DNA of 64,000 bases from Tetrapyrgos nigripes (Eukaryota > Basidiomycota > Agaricomycetes > Agaricales > Campanellaceae). Below are positions 44,218 to 55,500 of this stretch, piece by piece; the first letter of the stretch is position 1; every line of letters begins with the position of its first letter. The translations under genes and the position numbers were made by a program. The notes below the pieces were generated by a model. It had not been told where the DNA came from. It saw nothing but the letters and a program-made list of their open reading frames with translations, and searched no databases. The stretch lies in NCBI GenBank assembly GCA_013368315.1, contig JAACJM010000115.1, positions 62,001 to 126,000 on the forward strand, written 5' to 3'.

Positions 44218-44415
44218 AGTTTGTATAGGATGCCCCAAACTCTCGCTCGGTGGGTGGCCAGCCTAACGGCTTAGGAAGGCCGGACTGCAGGGGGATTTAG
44301 ATCCGTCTGTAGGGCAGGCTGGAGCCCAGGAGGGAGGGATGCCGAAAGGGAAGATGTGCACCGTAGGATAGTTCCTGTAGCACAATAAAATGACTTAAAA
44401 ATAAAATAAAATAAA
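44218..44415 (+). mobile_element. SINE-like retroelement, about 198 bp
   Basis: It is flanked by an exact 14-bp duplication and ends in an A-rich repeat tail (AAAATAAAATAAAATAAA). The head resembles a tRNA gene: TGGCCAGCCTAACGG near the 5' end is like an A box, and GGATTTAGATCC about 45 bp later is like a B box (GGTTCRANTCC type). It has no open frame. These are the marks of a tRNA-derived SINE moved by a LINE reverse transcriptase. Confidence 0.75.
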
Positions 44416-44558
44416 ATATCTCAATCGTCTTTCGCAACAACCACCATGCAACCCATGCAACCTCGACTCTCATTCCTCAAAAAATTATTTTTACTCTGAT
44501 CGGCCCACTCAACACGAACTCCTCCTCCGCGTTGATCCCTAGGTAAGTATACAGAGAT

Positions 44559-44978
44559 GTACAAAAAAGCGTACACAGTGTAGTAAGTACCCACCACTGC
44601 GCGCCATCAATATGAAATCAAACCAATGCTGAAGGTTGGGGCGATTTGATTGTATCACAATTCCATCCACGAGAGTCTGAACGAGCGGAGGATTTACGGA
44701 GTAGTCACATTGGCACTAAGGTCTCCGTTGCCAATGCTTTCCATGGACGTATCAGCCAGGCGTTGTTGTCTGCTTCGGGAAGAGTCGTCAATCGTCAATG
44801 AGGCTGTTATGATGGAATGCAGAAGGTGAAGAAGTTTGTTCTGTAGATCGAGTCTACAGAAAAGTATACCAAGTGTACAAAGTGTAGTAAGTATCAGTAA
44901 ATTAAGTGTACAAGAAAGTGTACAAAGTATAGTAAGATCAGTAAGTCTACAAAAAGCGTAGTAAGTGTACAAAGTGTA
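44559..44978. repeat. Degenerate GTACAAAGTGTAGTAAG-type repeats
   Basis: Short motifs TGTACAAAGTGTAG and AGTAAGTGTAC recur at 44559-44590 and many times in 44846-44978 with variable spacing. The open minus-strand frame here is a by-product of the repeat. Confidence 0.6.
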
Positions 44979-46082
44979 GGTCAGTTGGAGAATATATTCA
45001 TATTCAGCAGATCATCCAGCCTGCAGCCGCCTCTGACGGCACAAGTTCAAGAGTCCTCTTCAGGAGGCCATGGCATAGTCCTAGAGCGAGGCACTGCGGA
45101 GCCGGCACAATACGAGAAGTATACTCAATTAAGCGGGAGATCGAGACGATACACTTATCGTACGTGTAAATCCGTGCATCGATTCAACATAGTCGTACAC
45201 ACACACACACGAGACTATTGACCCATTTGCTGAATATTTCGCCAATCATACGACACCCAACAAGTGCCATCCAGCCTCACTAAAGAGAGGTTATGAAATA
45301 GAACAACCGCAAAGCTGAGGATCATTCCTCTCACCAGTCAAGTATGGACATGTTTAGTCGTGACATGGGTCCCATTACTCTTCTTGAAGTCCACAGTAAC
45401 ATGATCTTGCTGGTCACCTGGCGGTTTACTCTTATGAATGCCTCCTCTGTTGTCGCGATGAGCGATATCATAAACCGCATGCGTTCAGATACTTACCTGA
45501 TCACAGCTTCAGAGGCACCCCTCGCCTGAGCTTTAGTTGCTTCGCTCGAATTCTGGACCGTGTTTGTGATCTTCTGTTTCTTGTCTGGCTACGTGGCGTA
45601 CTTGTTCGGATTCTTCCAAGACACATTCATGATGCTACCGTAGAGACGCCGGGAAAGCAAAGACTTGATATAGGAGAAGCTTAAGACAGCTGTAAATTGA
45701 ACTATCTCGCGTAGGGCCAGATTCGGACTCATTAGATTGACGTCAAGAGAAAGTGACCAAAGACTGCGATGTTGACGAATCGGAACAGGCGGCGCAAGCG
45801 TCAGTAAATGGCAAAGCTGTTAACATGCGATAATCCCGTCTCTGAATGAGGTAGCGATGGAAATCGGCGGATACCCAATTGAATCCCATAGGAGAGAACA
45901 CGACAGCGAGAGGAATTAAGACTACCCAGGTATTGCTATCGGGGCCCTATAATATCACCGGTTTGTTCGTAAAGGGATCCTTCTGGACGGTAGTAGCTGC
46001 TAGAAGTGACTTGACATTCAACATTGCCATCACTTGGTACATAAGAGATGAATCCCAGTCATGGGTGCTGACTTCACTGATG
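44979..46082. other. Gene-poor stretch
   Basis: A short (AC)n run lies at about 45187-45207. A fragment at 45538-45640 encodes FWTVFVIFCFLSGYVAYLFG, like a membrane helix pair, but no gene can be built around it. Confidence 0.3.
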
Positions 46083-47631
46083 ATCACAAGCCTACAAGCC
46101 ACGGGTCTTGAAGCAGCTCTCGAGCACTGGGTCGTTCCTCTGGATTTAACTGCAAGCACCGATGCAAAAAATCGCGCGGCGGCATCGACATTCTCCTTCC
46201 CGAGGTCTACCGATGCGAATCTATCGAGGAGCTTCTCCAATGGCCAAGTAGGCTCCTCATGACCGGTGAAATTCTTAAATGATCCTATAACAACACGCAG
46301 AACGATCAGAACAGTATGGACATTAGCCGGTATACCTTACCGTCCGCATTGAAGAACTTGGTCCTATGTTCACACTTTGAAATAAAGTTGGGGTCAAACT
46401 TGGCCCCAAGCGCTTCCGTCATTCTAGCTAGATGATCTTCTTCCGCATCCCACTTGTCGCCATTAGGGCTAAATTCGAACAGCCAGAACCCGATCAGCCA
46501 TTCTGTGACCTGCACGCTGTAGTTTGAATAATGAATGCACGGAGGACTATGAAACACTCACCAGGCAGCCAAGATTCCAGATATCCGCCGATGTACTCCA
46601 AGAGTACCCGAGGATAACTTCGGGCGCACGAAGTGCGCTTGGTTGAACAAGTTCTTGGAAATGACGGTCCTTCCAGTGAGCTATGCCAATGATGAGCTAT
46701 CATAGCTTTTCGTAGGTCGAGAACGATTCACAATGTCCAACATCAGCAAGTACCGCTTGGAGTTGGTCTGTAGCGACTGACTCCTCTGTGGAAAGCGGAA
46801 GAGCCTGCGAAACGACCGGCACGACGGGAGGGCTGACTTCCGTACCACAATCGTACGAGATAGAGGGTTTAGCAGTTAACTCATGAGCTACAACAGCAAA
46901 GACATCAGAAGGACGGAAAAGAATGTTGTCATGCTTGATATCTGTATTGGGGAATGTGTTAGTCATTTTTCTTTGCTCCTAAAACTATCAACGGCGTACC
47001 TGTATGAACAATTCCGCAGACATCATGCAGATAGTCTAGACTGCACAGTAGCTGCTTGGTGAGCCGCTTCGTCAAAGCCATAGACAGCCGTAAATCCCCA
47101 TTCTCGTTCCCTTTACGAATGTAGTCCACGCCATATCCAAGAACCTCTGTAACAAGACACAGGTGAACACCATGAGGTCCCCGGAACTCGAAAGAGTCGT
47201 ATAATATGAGATTATGTTTGAAACCGCGATGGTTGGGCTGAGCAGAAGCAATCTTCTGAAGCATACGCAGTTCATCTGATCGCTGTTTTGGACCCGATTC
47301 CTGCAAGGCCCTGGTGGACTCACACGTAAGGATTTTCAACGCAGCAAACCGATCTTCTCTATATCAAGAAGGAGAAAAAAAAACATCAGATAGAGTGATT
47401 TTAATAGCACATCACTAATGAGCCCTACTTTTTGTCCTTCGCTAGCCAGACGCTCGCATACTGACCCCACCCCAATTTCCGAACAATACAGAAACGACCA
47501 CCTTCGAGCGTTTGACCGAGACGAGCTGGAAAATAGCCAGGGTTGTCGTTTCCTTCCTGACGCAGGTCTTCTTCGGGAAAGCCATAATTGACGCTACTGG
47601 TAGCGTGGCTGGAATGCGACTTTACTGACAT
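46083..47631 (-). CDS. SRPK-like serine/threonine kinase with a one-base frameshift near the C-terminus
   Basis: Exons join to NPGYFPARLGQTLEGGRFC, Gly loop KLGWGQYASVWLAKD, ALKILTCESTRALQ, HLCLVTEVLGYGVDYI, GIVHT|DIKHDNILF (SRPK proteins have HTDIKPDN), a spacer of about 50 residues, LADVGHCESF (DFG equivalent), ALRAPEVILGYSWSTSADIW, and FEFSPNGDKWDAEEDHL. These are features of SR-protein kinases, of which mushrooms have many divergent members. Near the end, DAAARF is followed by six T (six A on the plus strand, 46166-46171); with five T the frame would continue FLHRCLQLNPEERPSARELL to stop 46083-46085. The frame is therefore broken by one base in a homopolymer. The start is taken at MSVKSHSSHATS; an upstream ATG at 47736 is also in frame. 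Confidence 0.75.
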
Positions 47632-49116
47632 GTGTAGATGAGATATTTGAGAGAAAATGCGTGATGGAAAATGGAAGAGGTGATGTGTCCTGAAGGTAGA
47701 CGTTAATGTGGTGAAGATGGTTCTTTTCAAGAACATTAAGCGTGATCGCGAGCGCAGTACAATGTCAAGAACATCACTAACGACCTTCCTTATCCAATCT
47801 ATACAACAACAGTAACATCAACGTGCATATTTATGTAGTTCGCGTTCTAATTCAAACTCATCTATGGCTTCTCCATCCGCTGCTTCGGGATACGCTCTCT
47901 TTCATTGACCGTTTGACAAGTGTTGCATCAAGACCGGCGTTAAAGCAGACACATACATGGCACGGTCATGGCTCTAAACCTGATGATCCAAGTACGTCCT
48001 CTCTATAGTCCTTTCGTTCTACCTGTCTAAATCCATCCACTAGAACACCATGTCTCTTTCGTCGACCCAATCCGCCCTCAAGCCTTCCATATGTACCCTC
48101 TTCTCGCCGCTTTCTCTCACAGTTGCGCTCCCATCTCCTCAACATCTCCTATGATGCCATATATTCCCCCTCTCCTCAAATTGTAGCTGGCAGGACTACC
48201 TGAACTACGGTATCATCCCATACCCTCCCTCAGCCCGCTACCGATCCTCTTACCAAGGGTACACTTGTCCTTTGTGTGACCAGTTCCCTTTGCCAGTTGT
48301 TGTTCAGTCCTTGTTCGAAAATCCGCGAAAATACACGGCAAAGTTCTACTTGGGCAAACCCAGTTCCTCCCATCGCTCTCACTCGTTGTCTCAAGGTCTA
48401 CCTATTACAGACAACGACCTCATCCTTGTATCTTCTCTGCCTGTGTTGCCAGGGAAGAATGGGATGCACTCGGCAGAGGGTCCCGGACTCAGAGGAAAGT
48501 GACTCGGGCGTATGAAAGGAGGACAAAGCTCATCATGGGTGATAAGGAAGGCGGCGTAAGAAGGGTAGATTAGCTGGAAGACAGAAGACGAGGTTGATTG
48601 AAAGGTCAGATGAAAGACTAGGACATGGAATAGTCAGCGGCGGTGGGAGTGGAAGTCTTGGTCGGTCCGGATGCAGTTGGAGGGTAGGGAATGTTGGGCA
48701 CAAGCTCAAGTTAACCCACTACCTAACGGTAGCGGAAATTTTCTCTTCAGAGCCTTACCATTATCTTCAATTAGAGACTATCACATCCACGGTTTCATTT
48801 GTGCCTTTTCCATCTTGCCCTGTACCCTCACTGGTATCTGCCGCCGTCGGGAAACTTTTGGCAGAAACACCGTCAAATTTATGCCAACTTGATCTCGATT
48901 CCATGTCGAGTACTACTAATACTACTACATACTTAAGTTCGACTTAAGTGCTAGGTAAGTCCACACGAGTGTACATTCTTGTGTTGACAATAAATGATAT
49001 CCTATAAGTTAACGTCTCGATAGATTTTGACCGCCGAGCCGAGAAGTAGACTTTGCTCTCTGCACCAGCATCAGCGATAAGCAGCCACCATTGACCAGTG
49101 AAGACATACCCTGGAG
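47632..49116. other. Stretch without a convincing gene
   Basis: Plus-strand fragments around 47.9-48.5 kb (YGIIPYPPSARYRSSYQGYT, TCPLCDQFPLPVVVQSLFE) look coding-like but sit in changing frames without good splice sites. They may be a decayed gene. A dispersed repeat copy lies at 48837-48967. Confidence 0.35.
48837..48967. repeat. Dispersed repeat, copy 2
   Basis: Matches 40241-40373 in order and orientation, including TGCCAACTTGATCTCGATTC and the GTGCTAGGTAAGTCCAC end. No gene is recognised directly after this copy. Confidence 0.75.
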
Positions 49117-50124
49117 TCAAAATCCTCCCTCAAGCTCTTTTATTCGCGAGCGCAGGCGATCTTCCATATCATTGGAAATTTCTTGTTCAATCAACCGTGC
49201 CTCCTGGCCCAGCCTCAAGCACTCAACCTCTCTCAGTAGCTCTCGGTATTTCGTCTCCCATTCTGCTGTGACGCTCTTCACCTCTTTTCCATGCTGTTCC
49301 TGCAGCTCCACGACCTTCCGCTTCTCTTCCTCCACTTCTCGAGTGAGATCCTTGCAAAGCTCGCCAACCATACCTTCCCGCCTTGTATCAACCACCATCC
49401 TCTTTGCTTGACTAGAAATCGCCCGAATTCTTCCCTTCTTCAACTTCTCCACCTCCTCCCTCAACCCCTTCAATTCCGTCTGCTGACGCCAAATGACATT
49501 TGAAAGCAGCAGCTTATCCCCAAATGCTTCAAAGGCATTCCTATTTACCTGTTTCTCCCTCAACACAAGCTGGTTCTGAGTCTCGTTCGTAACCTTCTTC
49601 TGTTGCCACATCTTGTTGGCCAGAATCAGTCTCTCCGTGAACAAGGTTATGGGTAATAAACGAAAGTCCTTCCGCCGCTGTTCATAGTGCGATTTCAGAA
49701 GCGTATTCCTCTGTTCAAGCTCTTCACATTGACCGCGATATCGTTCCTCGTTGGAAATGTAGTGTTTTTCTAGTCGCAGGTATTTGGCGTGGCTGGTGGC
49801 TGTAGTGGATTGGAGGTCTTCGTACTGGCTATCTCGGACGGCGAGCTGGTGCTCGAGCTGCTGACACCGGAGCATGAGCTCGTCTGTGCGAGGATGATTG
49901 CAAGGGGTCTTCTCAAAATTTTGTTTGACGATTTGTCGGGCGATGAGGAGTATGGCGACCGATGCAAAGATGGAGAGCACTCCGGATAGGCTGTCGGTGA
50001 AGGAGCGGATAGAATAGAGAGAGAAATAATAGGGATAGTGGCAAGTAAAGCTGGAAGACATGACGGTCTGGATGGACGGATAGATGGAGAGTTGTCTGGG
50101 TGAAAAGAGACGACGGGACGACAA
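49117..50124 (-). CDS. Coiled-coil protein with one N-terminal membrane span, 335 aa
   Basis: Intronless frame. A hydrophobic segment SGVLSIFASVAILLIARQIV (residues about 46-65) is followed by a long charged helical region rich in Glu, Gln, Arg and Lys with heptad-like Leu spacing (CQQLEHQLAVRDSQYEDLQ, LKGLREEVEKLKKGRIR, LTREVEEEKRKVVELQEQ, ending RLRSRIKELEGGF). It is probably anchored by its N-terminus with the coiled coil in the cytosol. A second ATG at residue 22 (50061) would leave the same membrane segment. Family unknown. Confidence 0.7.
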   Translation of the reverse strand: MSSRRLFSPRQLSIYPSIQTVMSSSFTCHYPYYFSLYSIRSFTDSLSGVLSIFASVAILLIARQIVKQNFEKTPCNHPRTDELMLRCQQLEHQLAVRDSQYEDLQSTTATSHAKYLRLEKHYISNEERYRGQCEELEQRNTLLKSHYEQRRKDFRLLPITLFTERLILANKMWQQKKVTNETQNQLVLREKQVNRNAFEAFGDKLLLSNVIWRQQTELKGLREEVEKLKKGRIRAISSQAKRMVVDTRREGMVGELCKDLTREVEEEKRKVVELQEQHGKEVKSVTAEWETKYRELLREVECLRLGQEARLIEQEISNDMEDRLRSRIKELEGGF

Positions 50125-50447
50125 AGGGACGGGGAAGAATTAGCTCTGCGATATCAGTAGGATAGTGGCATAGAGGCAGTCTCTGGCGTCTTTCACAGAG
50201 TCCTTTTTATATTTCTTCATACATCTTCACTTTCACGACTACCAGCTGGCTTTCGTGCGCTTCGCATGAGGTCTCGATCAGAGCGGTCCACTAGTCAGTC
50301 GTATCCTGAACCACCTTCCTGCAGGCAGTCAATAAAACTCTCTCTGAAACTTCACTCTGGATATTACGCGCACGAGGTATACACGACATGATCATAACTG
50401 ATACAATACATGAAAACAGTGGAACTTGTCCCAACGTTCCATTCTAT

Positions 50448-52173
50448 TCAATACATCACTAAATCCTCCTCTTCCGTTGGCTCAGGGAACGCTGATTCCT
50501 CCAAGACAATCCTCATTCCCTTATCTCTGAACACCTGCAGCTGCTTATCCAAGCTAGTCTCCAAAGTCCTCATAGACACATATACAGTCAATGACTCTAT
50601 CTTTGCGCAGTGATGGGTGAGGGACGGTGATCGATTCCGCGACTCGAGCATCTTGATTAAAAGCGCAGCAAGGTCTGCATGAACCGTCCCGGCATCCAAC
50701 TCGAGATCGATTAATTTGGGTAATAAGCAACCTTTTGAGGAGGACTCGTCCACTGTCAGCATAGGAAACAGTCGATACGCATCATGCATATCCACTCCAA
50801 GCTTAAGAGAGGTAATCTCCGTGCAGGCCTGATAGATGTCAAGCATAATTGACTCGTCTGGGGAACACTCTTCCACCCAGAGTCGGAGCTCTGATATTGA
50901 GGGGTGTCGACGGATGAAGGAAGGGATGATGGAGAATTGAGAAGGTTCCCATGCGTGTGCACAGAAACGTTGGAGGGTAGGAAGGGTAAGGTAGTCGAGT
51001 ATCCATAGGAAACCGTCCAAATCGAAATCGGAGAGGGATGGATGGACGATGTGTGTGGGTGGATTTTGAGGCGGTGTTTTGGTACCCATGCAGATGAACG
51101 AGGAGCTCATGGAAGTGGCCAAGTTGAAAACTTCGAGCATGGTGTCGCAAGAATACATCCCTGAGATGTCAGGTAGAGTGGACCATGGGACACGGAGATT
51201 GCTGAGGGTTCCGAGGTCAAAGCCATAGAGATAGATATATTGTAATCGTGAGGAAGATGACAATAGGTTGATGGGGGTATCATGGGGTATAATGCTCTCT
51301 GGAGCAGTGTTTGGTGTATCGTGTTTCGGCAAGCAAATCGTGAGGTTTTCGAGACGGGGTATATGCTGAAGATGAGATAGGTGGCCCGAAAGTAAAGAGT
51401 ATGGAATATTCCGGAAGGTGACTTTCTTCCAGCGATCAGACTGACTGACCAGGAGGCTGAAGATATCCTGTTTTAGTCGAGCGCAATGTGTTGGACAGCC
51501 AACCACTTCAAAAGTCAGACTGTGATTGGCGGATCTGCGTAAACAGATTTCGAGAAGATATTGGACATAGCCTGGGGCGATATGCTGCGGTTCGGATAAA
51601 CGGTTCAGGTCAATGACAATTGAAGACCAGTAGCGGTGCATATGTTGGGATACGAGGGCCCTCCAACGACTGCAGACTTGACCAAGCCGCCAGAGTATGT
51701 TATCCCTCTGAGTCAAGTCAATGACGAACCGGCCAAAGATCGTCTCCATGCAAAAGGCAAAGATTTCCAATAGGATTTCCGGAGGCAATAACCTGCCATT
51801 GCTGAGGATGCCATTCAGACGATGTATGGATTCCAGTTCACGTTCTCTGGCATCGTGCAGTTCCTTGAGAAGGTGCGCAGAACGACCGGAGGAAATCCTG
51901 AATGTGATCTGTTTGAGGCGAGCTTTGGACTCGGCGAGCACAGCAGACAAGGAAGGGGTTTCGGAGTCCATGGGTGGGAGATTGGTTCGTGCCAGTTCAT
52001 CGATACGTGTCAGTAGTGATGTCGACACGGATGTGGGTTTGGGTATCGTAAACTTTAAGTCTTGATCCTTTAAAATGTAAGCAGAAGTTTGAGTCCAGAA
52101 CAAGTAACAAACGCACTTCGTCATTACAAAAGGATATTGGTTGCAAAACGTTCCTGCCAGAGGTTATGGTCAT
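50448..52173 (-). CDS. F-box protein, 558 aa
   Basis: Exon 1 52117-52173 (MTITSGRNVLQPISFCNDE) and exon 2 50448-52067, joined by a GTGCGT...AAAG intron in phase 0. The N-terminal helix (LLTRIDELARTNLPPMDSET, LSAVLAESKARLKQITF) and the F-box (GRLLPPEILLEIFAFCM, then ILWRLGQVCSRWRALV) match the large agaricomycete F-box family, whose members recruit targets to SCF ubiquitin ligases. The remaining 400 residues carry irregular leucine-rich-like strands (LENLTICLP, LQYIYLYGFDLGTLSNLRVP). The target is unknown. It diverges from the 5-oxoprolinase gene across about 400 bp. Confidence 0.82.
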
Positions 52174-52235
52174 TGCAGTAGTCAAGGGTCAAACTCGCCA
52201 GGAGCTCTGTGTTGAACAGGAACCTCTTGGTTGCT

Positions 52236-52250
52236 CCTTTTATATATTTA
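52236..52250 (-). promoter_or_regulatory. TATA box of the F-box gene
   Basis: The minus strand reads AAATATATAAAAG about 70 bp upstream of the ATG at 52173. It lies in the divergent promoter shared with 5-oxoprolinase. Confidence 0.5.
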
Positions 52251-52578
52251 CGAGAATTTGCTGTGAGAAGCTCATTGGCAGTGTCGTCGACCTGACAAAA
52301 CAGCCTGCTCTATATTCAGAGTAGGCGCATTGCAAGATTAGGGCAGTGGAGTCGTCGTGGTGATACGAATCGATGCTGATGAGGCAATAATGCTCGCCGC
52401 GGAATTTCGTTAACCCAGTGACTGGCCATGGCGAGCAGCCTCCTGCCACCATTTCCGTCCACTTTCCGAGATATCTGTCGTACCTCACTCTGTCTGCATT
52501 CCGCACCGGGACTCCCGATACTTAATGGAATAAATGAATTAGCTTAAGACCCCAAGCTGGACGTGGTCAGGAGCAATA

Positions 52579-55500
52579 ATGCCTTCAACGCCAGCGGATA
52601 GAACGGGCAGGATTACCATTGCAATCGTGAGCTCTCTGTCCGATTTTTAGGTTCATTTTCAAGCTCATTTTAATTTTTTTTGCCTTCAGGATAGAGGAGG
52701 AACGTTTACTGATGTTCTGGGTATGTACGGTATCGAATACCAGATCAGGTCAGGACTTGACAAGTGTCAAGGCATCGTTCCTGGTTGGGATCAAGACATC
52801 GTCCTCAAGTTACTCTCAGTGGACCCAGACAACTACCGTGAGCAGTCCTGAATTACCTTGAGTATAGACTCTGATCTTCCAACAGCCGATGCACCAACTG
52901 AAGGTCAGACATCTCGCGTTTTTACGCGTTTTCGTGCAGCATCTGAGCTGGTTACGCGGCAGGTATTCGACGTGTACTGGAAATTGCTCTTGGGAAGAAG
53001 CTACCGCGTGGTGAACCGTTGGATACATCAGAGATTGAGGTGCGTGTCTACCTATACCCTCAACTTCGGACATTGCTCACTTCCATAATCTAGGTCATCC
53101 GGCAAGGTACCACAGTTGCCACGAACGCGCTGCTGGAACGAAAGGGCTTCAAGAGTGCTCTTCTTATCACGAAAGGTTTCAAGGATCTTTTGCACATCGG
53201 GAATCAAAGTCGTCCAAAGTTGTTTGACCTCAACGTCGTAAAGCCGGACGTGTTATTTGAAAGGTGGTGGAAATAGACGAACGAGTGACTTTTGCAGACT
53301 CAGTCGGTGATCCTGCGCGTTTACCGGACGAAGTGTTGCCAGAGGGGTTTGTCCGGGGCGTTAGTGGTGATGTTATACAAATTTTGAAGGCAATTGGTAT
53401 GGTTTCAGTTTCTCCTATCCGTTCGATAGTTTAACGTGCGATCCAGACGAGGATGTAGTCCTGGCTGATCTCAAGCAACTATGGGATGAAGGTTTCCGGT
53501 CGATTGCTGTGGTACTCGCACACTCGTGTGTTTCAAGCCTTTCCTCGATCTACAAACGCTGAAGTACTTTAAGATACACCTTCCCGACCCATGAGCAAGT
53601 CATCGCTAAGCTCGCTCTTCAAGTAGGCTTTAAACACGTCTCCGTCTCATCAAGTCTCCAAGCCATGGTCAGAATGGTTCCTCGAGGAAACAGTGCTACT
53701 GCAGATGCATACCTTACTCCTCACATCAAAACTTACCTTGAAAGCTTTGCAAGCGGATTCATTGGAGGACTTGAAGATGGCAAGACGCGTGTCGAGTTTA
53801 TGCAAAGTGATGGAGGCTTAGTCAATTACAAGTCTTTTTCTGGACGTGCGCCAGCAACATCTGCTTTGGAGGGGATCGTGTAGACTGACTAACATTTCTC
53901 TTCAGTGCGTGCAATCCTTTCGGGTCCAGCAGGAGGCGTTGTCGGCTATGCTCGTACCTCGTATAGTCCCGAGGATACCATTGGTGCCATTGGCTTTGAT
54001 ATGGGTGCGTTGAACGACTTTTGTGGATGACACGAGGCACGTACTCATATCTTCAAACAGGCGGTACTAGTACCGACGTCAGTCGCTATGCAGGCAAACT
54101 GGAGCACGTCTTCGAAACTGTTACCGCTGGAGTTGCAATTCAGACCGTTCAATGCGACATCAACACTGTAGCATCTGGAGGAGGTTCCATTCTCTTCTGG
54201 CGTAATGGACTTTTTGTCGTAGGTCCGGAGTCTGCTAGCGCGCATCCTGGACCCGTAAGCATTTGCAACAGATTACTTCAGAGCTTAATCATGATCTCAT
54301 ATTCCCTTTGTCGTGTTAGGCATGTTATCGCAAAGGCGGTCCATTGACGTGAGCACCATCAATTTGGATCATTTTCTCGTATTCAGCTTGTTACAGAGTC
54401 ACCGATGCCAACCTCTTCCTCGGCCGCATCCAACCTGAATACTTCCCCAAGATTTTTGGACCAACTGAAGATATGCCGCTGGACGTCGAGATTACGATCA
54501 AGAAGTTCAAGGAATTGACGGAACAAATCAACAAAGATACAGGTGGAAACAAGAGTCCGGAGGAAGTTGCATCTGGGTACGTGCACCAGTTTGCTACTAT
54601 TGCCCTGTAAGCTGATGTCTTTCATAGCTTCCTTGCAGTCGCCAATGAAAGTATGGCTCGTCCTATTCGCTCTCTAAGTGAGGGTCGCGGATATTCTGTG
54701 AAGAACCATGTGCGTTTGAGCATTTACTGTACTTGTTTCGCTGTCTCACTGTGTGTATCAGAACCTCGCCTCCTTTGGCGGAGCAGGTGGTCAACATGCA
54801 TGCCCCTTGGCTCGCATTCTGGGAATCAACACCGTCATCATTCACAAATACTCCTCCATTCTTAGCGCTTACGGCATGGCACTGGCAGATGTGGTCAGCG
54901 AACAAACCATGCCTGCATCTGAAGTCTGGGGAGGCGAAGGTGCTTTGAATCGTATAAACGCTAAGATAGATGAGTTGGTCCGGCGTGCGAGGGACGATTT
55001 ACAGAAACAAGGCTTGGACAAGGATACAGAGTTGGTGTTTGAAAAGTTTCTTTTCATGAGGTATGATGGGAGTGATGCACATTTGGTGATTCCGGAACCG
55101 AAAGATGGAGGTGCGTAACAGAGACCAGTTGCTTTTTTCTCAATGTTGAACCGTTTTTTGTTCTAGATTATGGCAAGGCATTCTTGGAGATGCATAAGAA
55201 GGAATTTCAGTTCCTTCTTCCTCGTAATGTGGGTGTGTTCCCAGTCTTTGTCGTTAATACTTATTCTAATATGTCAATCAGATCTTGGTTGATGACGTCA
55301 GAGTCCGAGGTGTTGCCATTGGCAAAGAGAGCAGGAAAGACGAAGGTTCTAAGCTTTACGCCGAACGAGCATCCTTGAGGACGCAAGTGGTGGATAAGTC
55401 CTCTGCTGCATCGATTGCCCAGGTGTATTTCGAGGAAACTGGCCGTGTAGCAACGTCCGTTTTCCTACTCGAGAAACTTGTTCCTGGTAGTCAGATTTCA

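Noticed and set aside
44694..44972. Minus-strand ORF of 92 codons
   Set aside because: It is produced by the GTACAAAGTGTAGTAAG repeat and has simple repeat composition.
53264..53297. A 34-nt intron explaining the 5-oxoprolinase frame break
   Set aside because: It is too short, removes the conserved VEIDERV block and still leads to a stop.
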